From contig MU646714.1 in assembly GCA_026770585.1 (NCBI GenBank), positions 138,715 to 154,582 on the forward strand: 15,868 bases of DNA, in the 5' to 3' direction. The first letter of the stretch is position 1. Each line of letters starts with the position of its first letter. A program made the position numbers and the translations under genes. The notes beneath the pieces were generated by a model. It saw nothing but the letters and a program-made list of their open reading frames with translations, was not told where the DNA came from and did no database searches. Positions 1 to 6,514 of the stretch are shown piece after piece. The DNA comes from Baffinella frigidus. Its lineage: Eukaryota; Cryptophyceae; Cryptomonadales; Baffinellaceae.

Positions 1-118
1 TCTCTCCCTCTCTCTCTCCCTCTCTCCCTCTCTCCCTCCCTCTCTCCCTCTCTCTCTCCCTCTCTCCCTCTCTCTCCCCCTCTCTCCCTCTCCCTCTCTC
101 CCTCTCACCCTCTCACCC
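1..118. repeat. CT-rich microsatellite (tctccc)n
   Basis: Uninterrupted pyrimidine tract of TCTCCC/TCTCTC units running into TCACCC units. It continues beyond the left edge of the window. No coding content is seen. Confidence 0.95.
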
Positions 119-129
119 TGGTGAGCCCG

Positions 130-190
130 GGCTCGTTCCCGCTCCAAAGTTGACGGATTTGCACCATGAAGCCAGCTTGTCAACTTGGTC
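130..190 (+). pseudogene. Exon-like fragment 'PAPKLTDL', partner of a - strand segment at the other window end
   Basis: The + strand reads GLVPAPKLTDLHHEAS. The - strand around 15630-15688 reads GLFPAPNLTDLYREPS. By eye the DNA is about 80% identical over roughly 59 bp, so the two window ends carry the same segment in opposite orientation. The right-hand copy follows directly on the VIDKEN exon (15688-15738); here the upstream part is replaced by the CT microsatellite. Function is not recognised. It is most simply a truncated gene fragment. Confidence 0.5.
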
Positions 191-262
191 GGATAATCAT
201 TTCCCTGGCGATTGCCGTCGGTGCGTCCATTCCAGACGTATATGTGTGATTACCACTTGTCC

Positions 263-296
263 ACACATAGTATATATACGTGTATATACTATGTGT
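263..296. repeat. AT-rich perfect inverted repeat (14-bp arms)
   Basis: Arms ACACATAGTATATA (263-276) and its exact reverse complement (283-296) with a 6-nt spacer. It lies in a TA/CA-rich tract (about 240-340). Confidence 0.85.
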
Positions 297-393
297 ATCA
301 GTGCATATACGTATACACGCACTACAACCAATAGTAAAGATACGTATATGTCCAACCTGGGTTTAACACGTTTGCGTTTCCCGGGTGGTGCAG

Positions 394-458
394 GGTACTG
401 CGCGTGCGCGGTGCTGCTCCTGATGGGTCTCGCGTCCAAACTCTCGGCCGCCGTCGCT
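394..458 (+). pseudogene. First copy of hydrophobic exon A
   Basis: After the 3' splice-like sequence GTGCAG this copy reads GYCACAVLLLMGLASKLS then AAVA, identical in protein to the copy at 650-729. The DNA differs at four sites, all third codon positions (GGT/GGC, TCG/TCC, GCC/GCG, GCT/GCG). After about 458 similarity stops, so the SIPDP end and the donor are missing. One - strand frame (ATAAESLDARP) shares the same wobble positions, so strand is not settled by these changes alone. The preceding CAG and the phase match downstream favour +. Confidence 0.5.
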
Positions 459-514
459 GACTTGGCGTTGGAGCCATTTCGTACTTTCCAGGCTGTTAAA
501 ATACCGGAATTTTT

Positions 515-564
515 ACCGGAAATCCTTTAGATGGACGCTACCGGAAATCCATTAGATGGACGCG
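515..564. repeat. 25-bp tandem duplication
   Basis: Two head-to-tail units of ACCGGAAATCC[T/A]TTAGATGG plus ACGC at 515-539 and 540-564. They differ at two positions. Confidence 0.85.
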
Positions 565-649
565 CTGCGAAGTAGATTATATTAGGTGACGCGATGGGGA
601 CGTGACATAAAACATTCTGGTACTGATTGGACATGGAATCGTGGCGCAG

Positions 650-729
650 GGTACTGCGCGTGCGCGGTGCTGCTCCTGATGGGCCTCGCGTCCAAACTCT
701 CCGCGGCCGTCGCGTCCATCCCAGACCCG
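650..729 (+). CDS. Exon A: hydrophobic segment of a putative multi-pass membrane protein
   Basis: Putative internal exon of 80 nt after GGCGCAG (acceptor AG 648-649), ending before GTTTGC (730), a weak donor. It starts with 2 nt completing a codon and ends in phase 0. It encodes YCACAVLLLMGLASKLS..AAVASIPDP, a hydrophobic stretch that could be a membrane helix or signal anchor. A second copy at 394-458 has only synonymous differences, and its end segment (GCGTCCATCCC..ACCCGG) recurs at 950-972. The phase-0 end fits the phase-0 start of exon C (1787-1872). The protein family is not recognised. An upstream first exon with an initiator ATG is not identified. Confidence 0.5.
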
Positions 730-1292
730 GTTTGCTCCGCCTTCCAGCCTGATACGTTGTGCACATTTTACATATTTCATTGTACATATTTTGGAGAAAA
801 ATATATATATATAGTAGTATTATCCATACGTAGTACTGATCTTGTACATTTTAGGTATTTTTTTGTATTATACATTACTTGTGGAATGGCGGATGGATCT
901 TGTCCATTTTAGATAATAGTATACATTACTTATCGAACGATGGTCCGTGCGTCCATCCCGACCCGGTTTGCTCCCTCGTTCTTCTTCTTTTTCTGCGTCT
1001 TCTTCTTCTCATTCTTCTGTATTACTCTCACACCTTAAGTTGAGTGATCCAATAGTCTACGAGCGGTATGACGGACTCGCCTCAGCATTCTCAACACCCT
1101 CAAGTGAACGTACGTACTCCGCCTTCCACGTGATATTGATATGTCATGGCAAACGACTCTCGGGGGCAAATCTTACGAAACTTACCTCGCCTCTATCACG
1201 GAACCAGTACGCATCCCAAGTGATATTGTGCATGTAGTTTATGCTGTACTCTGTACATAGCATTATACTTTACTTAGTACATAGCTGCTGCT
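730..1292. other. Stretch without a supported gene
   Basis: AT-rich to about 945 (includes a short TA run at 801-812). A 96-codon open frame on + (947-1237) begins inside a copy of the exon A tail and has a serine-rich start. It contains no recognisable domain, and I do not support it as a gene. The phrase CTCCGCCTTCCA occurs both at 736 and near 1118, a further small duplication. Confidence 0.5.
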
Positions 1293-1312
1293 ACGATCCA
1301 CATGTGGATCGT
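1293..1312. repeat. 20-bp perfect palindrome
   Basis: ACGATCCACATGTGGATCGT is its own reverse complement and sits in an otherwise AT-rich spacer. It could be a protein-binding site or a residual foldback. No partner site is seen. Confidence 0.85.
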
Positions 1313-1452
1313 GCCGGGGGGATTCATAATTCGGTTTATTAATAAAACGTAATAAATAATTGGGTTTATCAATCAACGTCTCGTCTTCAGTTTTTTGGGG
1401 GGGCTGCAGGTGCTCCCTAAACTCCAAACCCTAAACCCTAAACTGCCCGCAG

Positions 1453-1509
1453 GTTCTCGGAGGGCTGCTGGTCTTCTGCTTCGCCAACATCCTACTCCCC
1501 TTTGATTGA
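1453..1509 (+). pseudogene. Exon C copy 1 (truncated)
   Basis: After CTAAACTGCCCGCAG the + strand reads VLGGLLVFCFANILL, then PFD and a stop as it runs into a 26-bp tandem repeat. It matches the copies at 1608 and 1787 in protein with synonymous changes (for example CTC/CTG/CTT, GGA/GGG, CTA/CTC/CTG). The 3' half and donor are lost. The acceptor is preceded by CCCTAAACCCTAAA telomere-like sequence. Confidence 0.6.
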
Positions 1510-1553
1510 CGTGCAGATCGCGCACCGTTGATTGACGTGCAGATCGCGCACCG
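1502..1553. repeat. 26-bp tandem duplication
   Basis: Two identical units beginning TTGATTGACGTGCAGATCGC at 1502-1527 and 1528-1553. They interrupt the first exon C copy. Confidence 0.9.
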
Positions 1554-1607
1554 GGGGGTCGTCGAGGGTCCATTGATAAAGGTCTCACCCAAGTTTCTGG
1601 GCTGCAG

Positions 1608-1670
1608 GTGCTGGGGGGGCTGCTGGTCTTCTGCTTCGCCAACATCCTCCTCTCCGGGGTGCACATCCTC
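1608..1670 (+). pseudogene. Exon C copy 2 (lacks its 3' end)
   Basis: After GGGCTGCAG the + strand reads VLGGLLVFCFANILLSG then VHIL, then diverges into CTAACTCAAACCCTAA-type sequence without the GSGE..SR end or a donor. Its nucleotide differences from copy 3 (1787) are synonymous, including CTG to TTG at a first position. On the - strand the wobble-matched frame would need several replacements, so the coding strand is +. Confidence 0.6.
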
Positions 1671-1711
1671 GAACTAACTCAAACCCTAATTCAAACACGC
1701 TCCGCCCATGT

Positions 1712-1758
1712 GGAATTGGAGCCGTTCGCCTTCTTGCTGAATGAAAGGCTCCAATTCC
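1712..1758. repeat. Inverted repeat with 12-bp perfect arms
   Basis: GGAATTGGAGCC (1712-1723) and GGCTCCAATTCC (1747-1758), 23-nt spacer, just upstream of the complete exon C copy. Confidence 0.8.
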
Positions 1759-1786
1759 CGTCGGGATGAGATTGCGCTGGTGGCAG

Positions 1787-1872
1787 GTTCTTGGGGGGTT
1801 GCTGGTCTTCTGCTTCGCGAATATTCTGCTGTCAGGGGTGCACATCCTCGGCAGCGGAGAGGCCTCCCGCCG
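1787..1872 (+). CDS. Exon C: membrane-helix exon of the putative multi-pass protein (complete copy)
   Basis: Putative 86-nt exon. The acceptor is GTGGCAG (AG 1785-1786) and the donor CGCCG|GTGCAA at 1873. It starts in phase 0 and ends with two nt of a codon. It encodes VLGGLLVFCFANILLSG, VHILGSGEASR: about 20 hydrophobic residues, then a short polar turn. Three upstream/downstream partial copies conserve the protein while third positions vary. Upstream exon A ends in phase 0; downstream exon D starts with one nt, completing an Arg codon, so both junctions keep frame. The family is not recognised. Confidence 0.6.
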
Positions 1873-2205
1873 GTGCAAAACTCTTAATCCCCTCACTAGA
1901 TACGTATGTAATACACCCAAACTATGCGTAAATATAGTGTTACACGGTGATACACCCCACACAGCAACCTCGCTAGCACATCCTCGGCAGCGGAGAGTCT
2001 TCGCGCCGGTGCGAAACCCTAACCCCCTCCCCGAATACGTACGTAACACACTAGATACGTACATAATACAACCATGTGTAAATATACGTGTGGGGTGTAG
2101 CACCGTTTTACACGGTGCTACAGCCCACAAGGCAACCTCGCTATCACATCCTCGGCAGCGGAGAGTCCTCGCGCCGGTGCGAAACCCCTAAACCCCTCCC
2201 TAGCG
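1873..2205 (+). repeat. Tandem repeat of about 140-170 bp carrying copies of the exon C tail
   Basis: Two further units repeat the sequence from ATACGTA through CACATCCTCGGCAGCGGAGA to CGCCGGTGCGAAACC. The exon tail HILGSGESSR with its CGCCG|GTGCGA donor recurs at about 1978-2008 and 2147-2176, but without the membrane-helix part. One unit holds an 11-bp perfect hairpin (TGTAGCACCGT, 2096-2106 with 2112-2122). The block ends in AAACCCCTAAACCCC telomere-like sequence. Confidence 0.7.
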
Positions 2206-2232
2206 TAGCACGGTTTAAAACCATTTTAAACT

Positions 2233-2271
2233 CATACTGTTTGTACATATACTATATGTACAAACAGTATG
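2233..2271. repeat. Perfect 18-bp hairpin, 3-nt loop
   Basis: CATACTGTTTGTACATAT (2233-2250) and its exact reverse complement (2254-2271) around the loop ACT. It marks the boundary between the exon C tail repeats and the exon D repeat array. Confidence 0.9.
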
Positions 2272-2363
2272 ACCCCCGCAACGCCCAACAGGGAGCGTTT
2301 CGTGTCAGCGTTCAGCATCGTTAGAACGTTTCGTGTCATCGCTGACCCAAACAAACACCAACA

Positions 2364-2448
2364 GGGAACGATTCGTGTCAGCGTTCTGTCAGCGTTTGCG
2401 CTCGGCATCGGGATTTCCATGGCGCTAGTCCCGGCAGCCGTCATCGTT
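2364..2448 (+). pseudogene. Exon D copy 1
   Basis: Begins CAACAG|GGAACGATTCGTG and carries ALGIGISMALVPAAV. A short internal duplication near TCTGTCAGCG breaks the frame between the start and the body, and there is no donor. It is similar to D4 (2820-2929). Confidence 0.5.
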
Positions 2449-2511
2449 GACCTCAGAAAACTCCAACATGGAACCTTTCGTGTCATCGCTGACCCAAATG
2501 AAAACCAACAG

Positions 2512-2581
2512 GGAGTGTTTCGTGTCAGCGTTCGCGCTTGGCATTAGGATTTCTGTCTTGCTAGTCCCGTCATTCGTCACC
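2512..2581 (+). pseudogene. Exon D copy 2
   Basis: After AACCAACAG: ECFVSAFALGIRISVLLVPSFVT-like reading, then back into the minisatellite. More replacements than the other copies (Gly to Arg, Ala to Leu), no donor; likely decayed. Confidence 0.5.
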
Positions 2582-2703
2582 ATTCGTGTCATCGCTGACC
2601 CCCGGAACCCCAAACACACAACATTTCGCGTCATCGCTGACGCTAGAGACCCTCAACACAACACACAACGATTCATGTCATCGCTGACCCAAATAAACCC
2701 CAA

Positions 2704-2775
2704 CATGGAGCGTTTCGTGTCAGCGTTCGCGCTGGGCATCGGGGTTTCTGTCGCGCTAGTCCCGTCGGTCGCAAA
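2704..2775 (+). pseudogene. Exon D copy 3
   Basis: Reads MERFVSAFALGIGVSVALVP then SVAN. The acceptor CAG is changed to CAT and the NTLLS..PPDE end is missing. The protein is otherwise identical to D4 over the shared part, with synonymous changes (CTG/CTC, TCT/TCC, GTC/GTG, TCG/TCA). Confidence 0.55.
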
Positions 2776-2819
2776 CACACAGCGGTTCGTGTCATCGCTG
2801 ACAGCACACCGCCAAACAG

Positions 2820-2929
2820 GCAGCGTTTCGTGTCAGCGTTCGCACTCGGCATCGGGGTTTCCGTGGCGCTAGTCCCGTCAGTCGTGACCAACACCCTCCT
2901 CTCGGATCCGCCCGACGAGACGCCCCCCG
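2820..2929 (+). CDS. Exon D: membrane segment plus proline/acid-rich loop (complete copy)
   Basis: Putative 110-nt exon with acceptor CCAAACAG (AG 2818-2819) and donor CCCCCCG|GTGAGC at 2930. It starts with one nt (fits the two-nt end of exon C) and ends with one nt. It encodes RFVSAFALGIGVSVALVP, SVVTNTLLSDPPDETPP. The first part is hydrophobic and helix-like; the second is a short Pro/Asp/Glu loop. Copy D5 (3071-3156) shares the end and the same donor; three other copies share the start. An alternative acceptor AG at 2822-2823 would start the exon at 2824. The family is not recognised. Confidence 0.6.
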
Positions 2930-2989
2930 GTGAGCCCACCTTCACATCGAAACCCATTCAATTCAAACCACCTTTGTGCTATCTTACAG

Positions 2990-3060
2990 GTGGTTTTTGT
3001 GCTATGGTGAAGCTATTAGAGGCGAAGACAACAATTTCCAGCCTTAAGACAGCCCTGCCG
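2990..3060 (+). CDS. Exon E: 71-nt exon after a 60-bp GT..AG intron
   Basis: The intron 2930-2989 begins GTGAGC and ends TGCTATCTTACAG, a good eukaryotic 3' site. Only one frame of the exon is open: it starts with two nt (fits the one-nt end of exon D, giving Gly) and reads FCAMVKLLEAKTTISSLKTA, LP, ending in phase 0 at a consensus donor CCG|GTGAGT (3061). It is single-copy here, unlike its neighbours. The direct repeat TTTGTGCTAT occurs on both sides of the acceptor (2973 and 2996). Function unknown. Phase 0 fits exon F at 4019. Confidence 0.6.
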
Positions 3061-3070
3061 GTGAGTACAG

Positions 3071-3156
3071 CGCTCCCATCGAGGTTTCCGTGGTGCTAGT
3101 CCCGTCAGTGGTCGCCAACACTCTCCTCTCGCATCCGCCCGACGAGGCGCCCCCCG
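3071..3156 (+). pseudogene. Exon D copy 5 (3' half intact)
   Basis: Starts after GTGAGTACAG, where a 1-nt loss disrupts the ALGIG start, then reads EVSVVLVPSVVANTLLSHPP and DEAPP to the donor CCCCCCG|GTGAGC (3157). The D4 matches are largely synonymous (ACC/ACT, GTC/GTG). It lies only 10 nt after exon E's donor, so it cannot follow exon E in the same transcript. It may be an alternative exon or a decayed duplicate. Confidence 0.55.
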
Positions 3157-3269
3157 GTGAGCATTGGGGTTTGGGGTTGTTTTGGTGCTTAGGGTTGACG
3201 GTTTTGCGTTTAGGGTTTACAAGAAAATACAGAGGCTTCAGTGTAAAGCACGAAGCTGCCCTTCTGCAG

Positions 3270-3334
3270 AGTGATACAACGTGGTTGTTACTAATTCTCT
3301 ACGTGTGTTCACCTTCGCGCCCGGAGATAAACAG
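3270..3334 (+). CDS. Candidate hydrophobic exon (low confidence)
   Basis: Bounded by CCCTTCTGCAG (AG 3268-3269) and AACAG|GTGTAT (3335). The phase-0 frame is open: SDTTWLLLILYVCSPSRPEI plus N, 21 codons plus two nt, with a membrane-helix-like centre. Phase 0 fits exon E, but the two-nt end does not fit exon F's best frame. It could be an alternative exon or chance. No second copy is seen. Confidence 0.3.
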
Positions 3335-3390
3335 GTGTATAATTCCTAAGACCTGATTTGGTAGTGAAAGATATATCTCTTTTCGTGTAC

Positions 3391-3765
3391 GGCGGGGGGC
3401 GTAGGAGAGTCGTCAGCAGGGTGGATCTTGTCGGTTTCGATGCATATTTTTTCACACGTCCGGATCACGTCCGGATCACGTCCCGGGTGTACGGCAGGGG
3501 GCCTAGGAGTTCCCAGGTCTATTTCTAGCACCAGAATCTGGGGGAGTGAATCAGCAACAACACAAACAGGGGAAGTAGGAGAGTCGTCAGCAGAACGGAT
3601 CTTGTCGGTTTTGATGCAGATTTTTGTTTTATCACGTCCCGGACCACGTCCCGAATTACGTCCTGATCACGTCCTGATCACGTACCCGTGCACGGCAGGG
3701 GGCGTGGGAGAGTCGTCAGCGGAACGGATCTTGTCAGTTTCGATGCAGATGTTTTTTTCCACGCC
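3391..3765. repeat. Three-unit degenerate tandem repeat with CACGTCC minisatellite spacers
   Basis: The segment GGAGAGTCGTCAGC..GGATCTTGTC and GTTTCGATGCA recurs at about 3402, 3575 and 3707. Spacers are short runs of ATCACGTCC[C/G/T] and a TACGGCAGGGGGC motif. Both strands stay open in the units (+: GESSAERILSVSMQ; -: ICIETDKIRSADDSPTPPA), and their wobble positions coincide, so the sequence cannot tell which strand, if either, is coding. A CACGTCCT minisatellite of the same kind recurs at 7500-7655. Confidence 0.7.
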
Positions 3766-3784
3766 CTACTGCGTCGGCACCGCG

Positions 3785-4018
3785 GTTAAAACCCCTAAAC
3801 CCTGAACCCTGAACCCTGAACCCTGGACCCTGAACCCGAAACCCTGGACCCTGGACCCTAAATCCGCAACCCGAAACCCAAAACTCTTAACCCGAAACAC
3901 GAAACACAACACGAAACACGAAACACGAAACCCAAACCCCAAACCCCAAACCCCAAACCACAAAACCCAAACCCTACACCCCAAACCCCAAACCCTAAAA
4001 CCCAAACCCTAAACCCAG
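3785..4018. repeat. Telomere-like C-strand repeat (CCCTAAA/CCCTGAA/CACGAAA variants) ending in a 3' splice site
   Basis: Seven-base units AACCCTG, AACCCTA, AACACGA and AACCCCA in successive blocks, C-rich on the + strand. The array ends CCCTAAACCCAG|GTGGCG, so its last unit supplies the acceptor AG (4017-4018) of exon F. CTAAAC within the units resembles a branch-site sequence; that role is inference. Confidence 0.85.
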
Positions 4019-4546
4019 GTGGCGATGCTCCTACACGCGCTCCTCCCCTCCGAGGCGCCCGACGCCGAGTCACGTACCCCCTCCGCCACTGGAGCCACTG
4101 GATCCGCGGAGCATTTTGATCATCAATCGCAGTTTGACCATCACTCGGGGGGAGACTCCGTTGGCCCCTCCGCGGGAGAGAGAGAGAGGGATTCCGCGGA
4201 GCCTGTTGCCCATGAACCACAGCTTGGTGGGCAGCCGCGCGGGGGCTCCGTAGGCCCCGCCGCGGAAGGCAGGGATAAGGACGCTTCGGGGGGGGTTGAC
4301 CATCAACCACTGATGGTCAAAATTGATGGTCAAACGCTGCTCGATGGTCAAATCGCCGTGGAAGGGCCCAAGAAGAGGCTTCCTTCAGGGGGCGACCGGG
4401 GGGCGCGAGCGATCCCACCAGTAGACGCTTCTGGGAATGATGGTCAAATTTCCAGGAATGATGGTCAAACTGCTAGGAATGATGGTCAAAATGACGCGCG
4501 AGGCCCGCCCAAGATCTCAGGTGACCATCAGGCTGATTGGTGGTAA
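4019..4546 (+). CDS. Exon F: terminal exon with hydrophilic DHQ/DGQ-rich tail
   Basis: Open from the AG at 4017-4018 to TAA at 4544-4546: 175 codons, phase-0 start matching exon E. It begins VAMLLHALLPSEAPDAES, then becomes polar and low-complexity: Gly/Asp/Ser/Arg with repeated DHQ (three near residues 33-40 and 97) and DGQ (about seven, from residue 108 on), ending DHQADWW. The DGQ units come from the DNA motif TGATGGTCAAA, which is also present outside this frame. No domain is recognised. The start resembles the end of exon D weakly (LL..P.EAP). The tail is probably disordered. The stop lies 1 nt before a foldback element. Confidence 0.55.
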   Translation: MAMLLHALLPSEAPDAESRTPSATGATGSAEHFDHQSQFDHHSGGDSVGPSAGERERDSAEPVAHEPQLGGQPRGGSVGPAAEGRDKDASGGVDHQPLMVKIDGQTLLDGQIAVEGPKKRLPSGGDRGARAIPPVDASGNDGQISRNDGQTARNDGQNDARGPPKISGDHQADWW

Positions 4547-4547
4547 T

Positions 4548-4677
4548 CCACACGGTGGACTACGGACAAAAGTCAACTTGCCCAGGGGGCAGTTGACTTT
4601 AAGGATTTTCTAATAAAAATTTGGTCACGTTACCGCTAAATCTATCGTATCCGAAACCCTCGTAGCCCACCGTGTGG
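4548..4677. mobile_element. Foldback/MITE-like element, CCACAC family B, copy 1
   Basis: Termini CCACACGGTGG[A]CTACG (4548-4565) and CGTAGCCCACCGTGTGG (4661-4677) are inverted repeats. An inner hairpin pairs AAAGTCAAC with GTTGACTTT (around 4569-4600). It starts directly after the stop codon of exon F and contains AATAAA (4612-4617), so it may form the 3' end of that transcript. No transposase; non-autonomous. Confidence 0.75.
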
Positions 4678-4679
4678 TG

Positions 4680-4842
4680 CCACAGAGCGGAGTTCAAAGG
4701 GATTCCTGAATAACCCCTAAGCGATAAGACCTAGGATCCTACGGTAGGCAACCCGTAGGGACATAAGGGGGGTTCCTACGGATAAGGTAACGGAAATGTG
4801 GCCCGCTTTTGGCCGAAAATCCCTACGTAGCCCACCGTGTGG
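4680..4842. mobile_element. Foldback/MITE-like element, CCACAC family B, copy 2
   Basis: Left end CCACAGAGCGG..AAAGGGAT and right end ATCCCTACGTAGCCCACCG with TGTGG form imperfect terminal inverted repeats. The body (GCGATAAGACCTAGGA, CCTACGGTAGGCAACC, GGATAAGGTAACGGAAA) is clearly homologous to 9645-9805. It abuts copy 1. Confidence 0.8.
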
Positions 4843-4848
4843 TGATGG

Positions 4849-4951
4849 AGGTCAAGGAAGAATCCCTTTGGAGGAAGATTCCTTGATCCTGTTGACAATC
4901 AACCGGAGTTTGACCATCAACCAGCTGCTGACAAAGACCAGCCCCAGTGCG
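4849..4951 (+). pseudogene. DHQ-coding fragment resembling the exon F tail
   Basis: One + frame reads NPFGGRFLDPVDNQPEFDHQ then PAADKDQ, recalling the FDHQ..FDHH part of exon F, and shares the TTTGACCATCA motif. It has no start or splice context and runs into a foldback element. Likely a duplicated fragment of the tail exon. Confidence 0.35.
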
Positions 4952-5076
4952 GTACATGGGTACCTTGCTCACAAGAAACCGCCCCCCCCTTAGGACCCTA
5001 CAGTAGGACCATGCTTAGGGTCCTATGGTGGTCCTAGGCGAGGGGGCGGTTTCTTATGAGAGAGGTACCCCTGTAC
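4952..5076. mobile_element. Foldback/MITE-like element, GTAC family A, copy 1
   Basis: Terminal inverted repeats of about 36 bp, beginning GTACATGGGTACCTTGCTCA and passing CAAGAAACCGCCCCCC on the left; the right end is the near reverse complement, ending GGTACCCCTGTAC. The centre holds nested CTAGGACC/CTACAGTAGG palindromes. No protein coding; no clear target duplication. Confidence 0.85.
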
Positions 5077-5162
5077 CTGGCGCGGCGCATCGCCTCAAAG
5101 GAAGGTGTCGTCGTCCAACTGTTACACACTTCAATAAAGCTCCAATTGCTCCATTTCAACGT

Positions 5163-5280
5163 GTACAGGGGTACCTCGCTCATAAGAAACCGCCCCCCCC
5201 CCTAGGACCACTATAGGGACCTAGGCCTACCGTAGGGTCGTAGGGGGGGGGCGGTTTCTTATGAGCGAGGTACCCTTGTA
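5163..5280. mobile_element. Foldback/MITE-like element, GTAC family A, copy 2
   Basis: Left arm GTACAGGGGTACCTCGCTCA then TAAGAAACCGCCCC; right arm GGGGCGGTTTCTTATGAGCG then AGGTACCCTTGTA. Nearly perfect arms of about 37 bp around a short CTAGG-rich core. 86 bp from copy 1. Confidence 0.85.
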
Positions 5281-5910
5281 GCGTGCACATAACCTCTCTC
5301 TAGGTCCTGCTCAGATACAGCCCCGGTGGGCGTGCAGACATGGGGGGTTGGCAGTAACTGCTGTCGAGCGAGGTTGGCACGAAATCAAAAGCCGAGGTCG
5401 AAAATCGACCCGGGCTTTTCCGTAGGAACCTCCTATGTCTCTACCGTAGGCCCTATGGATTACGTTTAGATGGACTGTTCCCTTCTCGCTCCGGTAGTAA
5501 TAAAGGTCTCTCTCAACAGACGAGCCAGGCCCGATGGAATTGAGGACACGCACCGCCCTAGGGTCCCACCCTGGGGCTAGTCCTAGCAGGAAAGGACCAC
5601 CCTCGGTACAAAACGAGAAAGAACTTGATTAGTACACTGCCAGGGCGGAGTTTTTGTATTAGTCAACTCAAGGCGAAAATCGATTTTCGAAGTACCCATT
5701 ACGGGTACCTCGTTTCTAAGTTGACAGATTTTGTAAAAACCAAAACCGAGGGGGACGTGGTCGACGATATCCCTCACGATTCTATCCCAATGCTCAAATT
5801 AAAACCCAGTTTTGAAAGTGTGCAGTAATTTTTATATGTTAGCCTCCAAGTGCAACTGATTCAGTCATCTTCAAAAGTGAAACCCATGTGACCCCTTCTA
5901 ATCATCTGAA
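5281..5910. other. Stretch without a supported gene; small palindromes only
   Basis: Open frames on both strands (for example + 5625-5828) have no recognisable domain and no second copy. A weak foldback spans about 5655-5735, with CGAAGTACCC/GGGTACCTCG at its centre and GTCAACT/AAGTTGAC outside. CATAACCTCTCTCTAGG (5288) recurs as GTAACCTCTCTAGGG at 6931. The region is probably degenerate element remains. Confidence 0.5.
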
Positions 5911-6057
5911 AAGCTAAGGCCAGCGAGGTACTTAGAGCCTACGGATTGCCTACGGTAGGAGCCCCCCCCCTACGACTTTTAAAGACCTTTTGGTTTTAAA
6001 CGTCGTAGGAGGAGGGGGGTTCCTACCGTAGGCTAAGGGGTCCGCTGGCGTTAGCTT
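5911..6057. mobile_element. Foldback element with CCTACGGTAGG core (family F)
   Basis: Outer arms AAGCTAAGGCCAGCG (5911-5925) and CGCTGGCGTTAGCTT (6043-6057); inner arms GCCTACGGTAGGAGCCCCCC with CTACGAC and their reverse complement. The whole 147 bp can fold into one long hairpin. The CCTACGGTAGG core is shared with 13559-13718 and with family B. Confidence 0.8.
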
Positions 6058-6130
6058 GTGGCATTACTAAGACCCTACACCAGGCCTCTTCCTGGGGCCC
6101 TAATGTGATCCTAACAGGGAGGGCGTGTTT

Positions 6131-6186
6131 TCCAGCGAGGTACCCTGGGGGGGGGGCGCCTCCTTATGCGCGAGCTAACCATGTAT
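6131..6186. mobile_element. Degenerate right half of a GTAC family A element
   Basis: GGGGGGGCGCCTCCTTATGC then GCGAGCTAACCATGTA parallels the family A right arm (GGCGGTTTCTTATGAGCGAG). CCAGCGAGGTACCCTGG precedes it. The left arm is missing. Confidence 0.5.
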
Positions 6187-6187
6187 C

Positions 6188-6260
6188 GCTTACATCCGGT
6201 GTCCGCCTATGTTGGGAGATCGAAGAACCTAAAGGACGTCAAGGACCTTACAAGACCCCC
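6188..6260. repeat. Direct repeat, partner at about 6850-6922
   Basis: CCGGTGTCCGCCTATGTTGG then GAGATCGAAGAACCTAAAGG matches CCGGTGTCTGCTTATGTTGG then GAGCTCGAAGAACCTTAAGG at 6850. The pair brackets two CACAC-terminated foldbacks, as after a segmental duplication. Confidence 0.75.
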
Positions 6261-6288
6261 CCTCCCCTTCGAACCCCGGTGGGCCCTA

Positions 6289-6448
6289 CCACACGAGGCT
6301 ATCCATGCGAACAGAATAAAAGTCGAGTGTAGCGTTTTGTAGGGAGAGGCTCCCGCTTTTCGGGCGCCACGTGACCAAACATGTTAAAATTACTATACAA
6401 ACGCTTACAATTGACATTTATTTTGTTCGCATAGATAGCCTCGTGTGG
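6289..6448. mobile_element. Foldback/MITE-like element, CCACACGAGGCT family C, copy 1
   Basis: 31-bp terminal inverted repeats: CCACACGAGGCTATCCATGC with GAACAGAATAA on the left and TTATTTTGTTCGCATAGATA with GCCTCGTGTGG on the right, two mismatches by eye. It has no coding content. Confidence 0.85.
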
Positions 6449-6514
6449 CAGGCAACTGCCTTCCATGCAGGCATTGCTCGCGAAGTTTGGACATACACTG
6501 CCCTAGGGCCCTAG

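Larger units (their letters stand above)
2297..2840 (+). repeat. Minisatellite of exon D 5' ends (TTTCGTGTCA[G/T]CG)
   Basis: The motif TTTCGTGTCAGCG or TTTCGTGTCATCGCTGACC occurs about eleven times (near 2298, 2329, 2371, 2476, 2518, 2581, 2623, 2671, 2713, 2785, 2827). Spacers are rich in CAAACACCAACAGG. The AGCG form leads into an exon D body; the ATCGCTGACC form does not. The array thus looks like repeated copying of the first 20-30 nt of the exon with its acceptor. Confidence 0.75.

Noticed and set aside
1585-2191. Long frames on both strands (- 181 codons, + 141 codons) as intact genes
   Set aside because: They run through tandem repeats and the donor sites of exon C; only the exon-sized parts show synonymous-only conservation.
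3391-3765. A coding exon family ICIETDKIRSADDSPTPPA (-) or GESSAERILSVSMQ (+)
   Set aside because: Both strands are open with coincident wobble positions and no convincing splice sites; listed as a repeat only.
3766-4310. - strand frames of 79 and 150 codons (GFRVWGLGF repeats, then antisense of exon F)
   Set aside because: Repeat translation plus the antisense shadow of the + strand exon F.
5625-5828. A 67-codon + strand frame ending in IPMLKLKPSFESVQ
   Set aside because: No domain, no second copy, and it covers a weak foldback structure. Kept only as part of a no-gene stretch.
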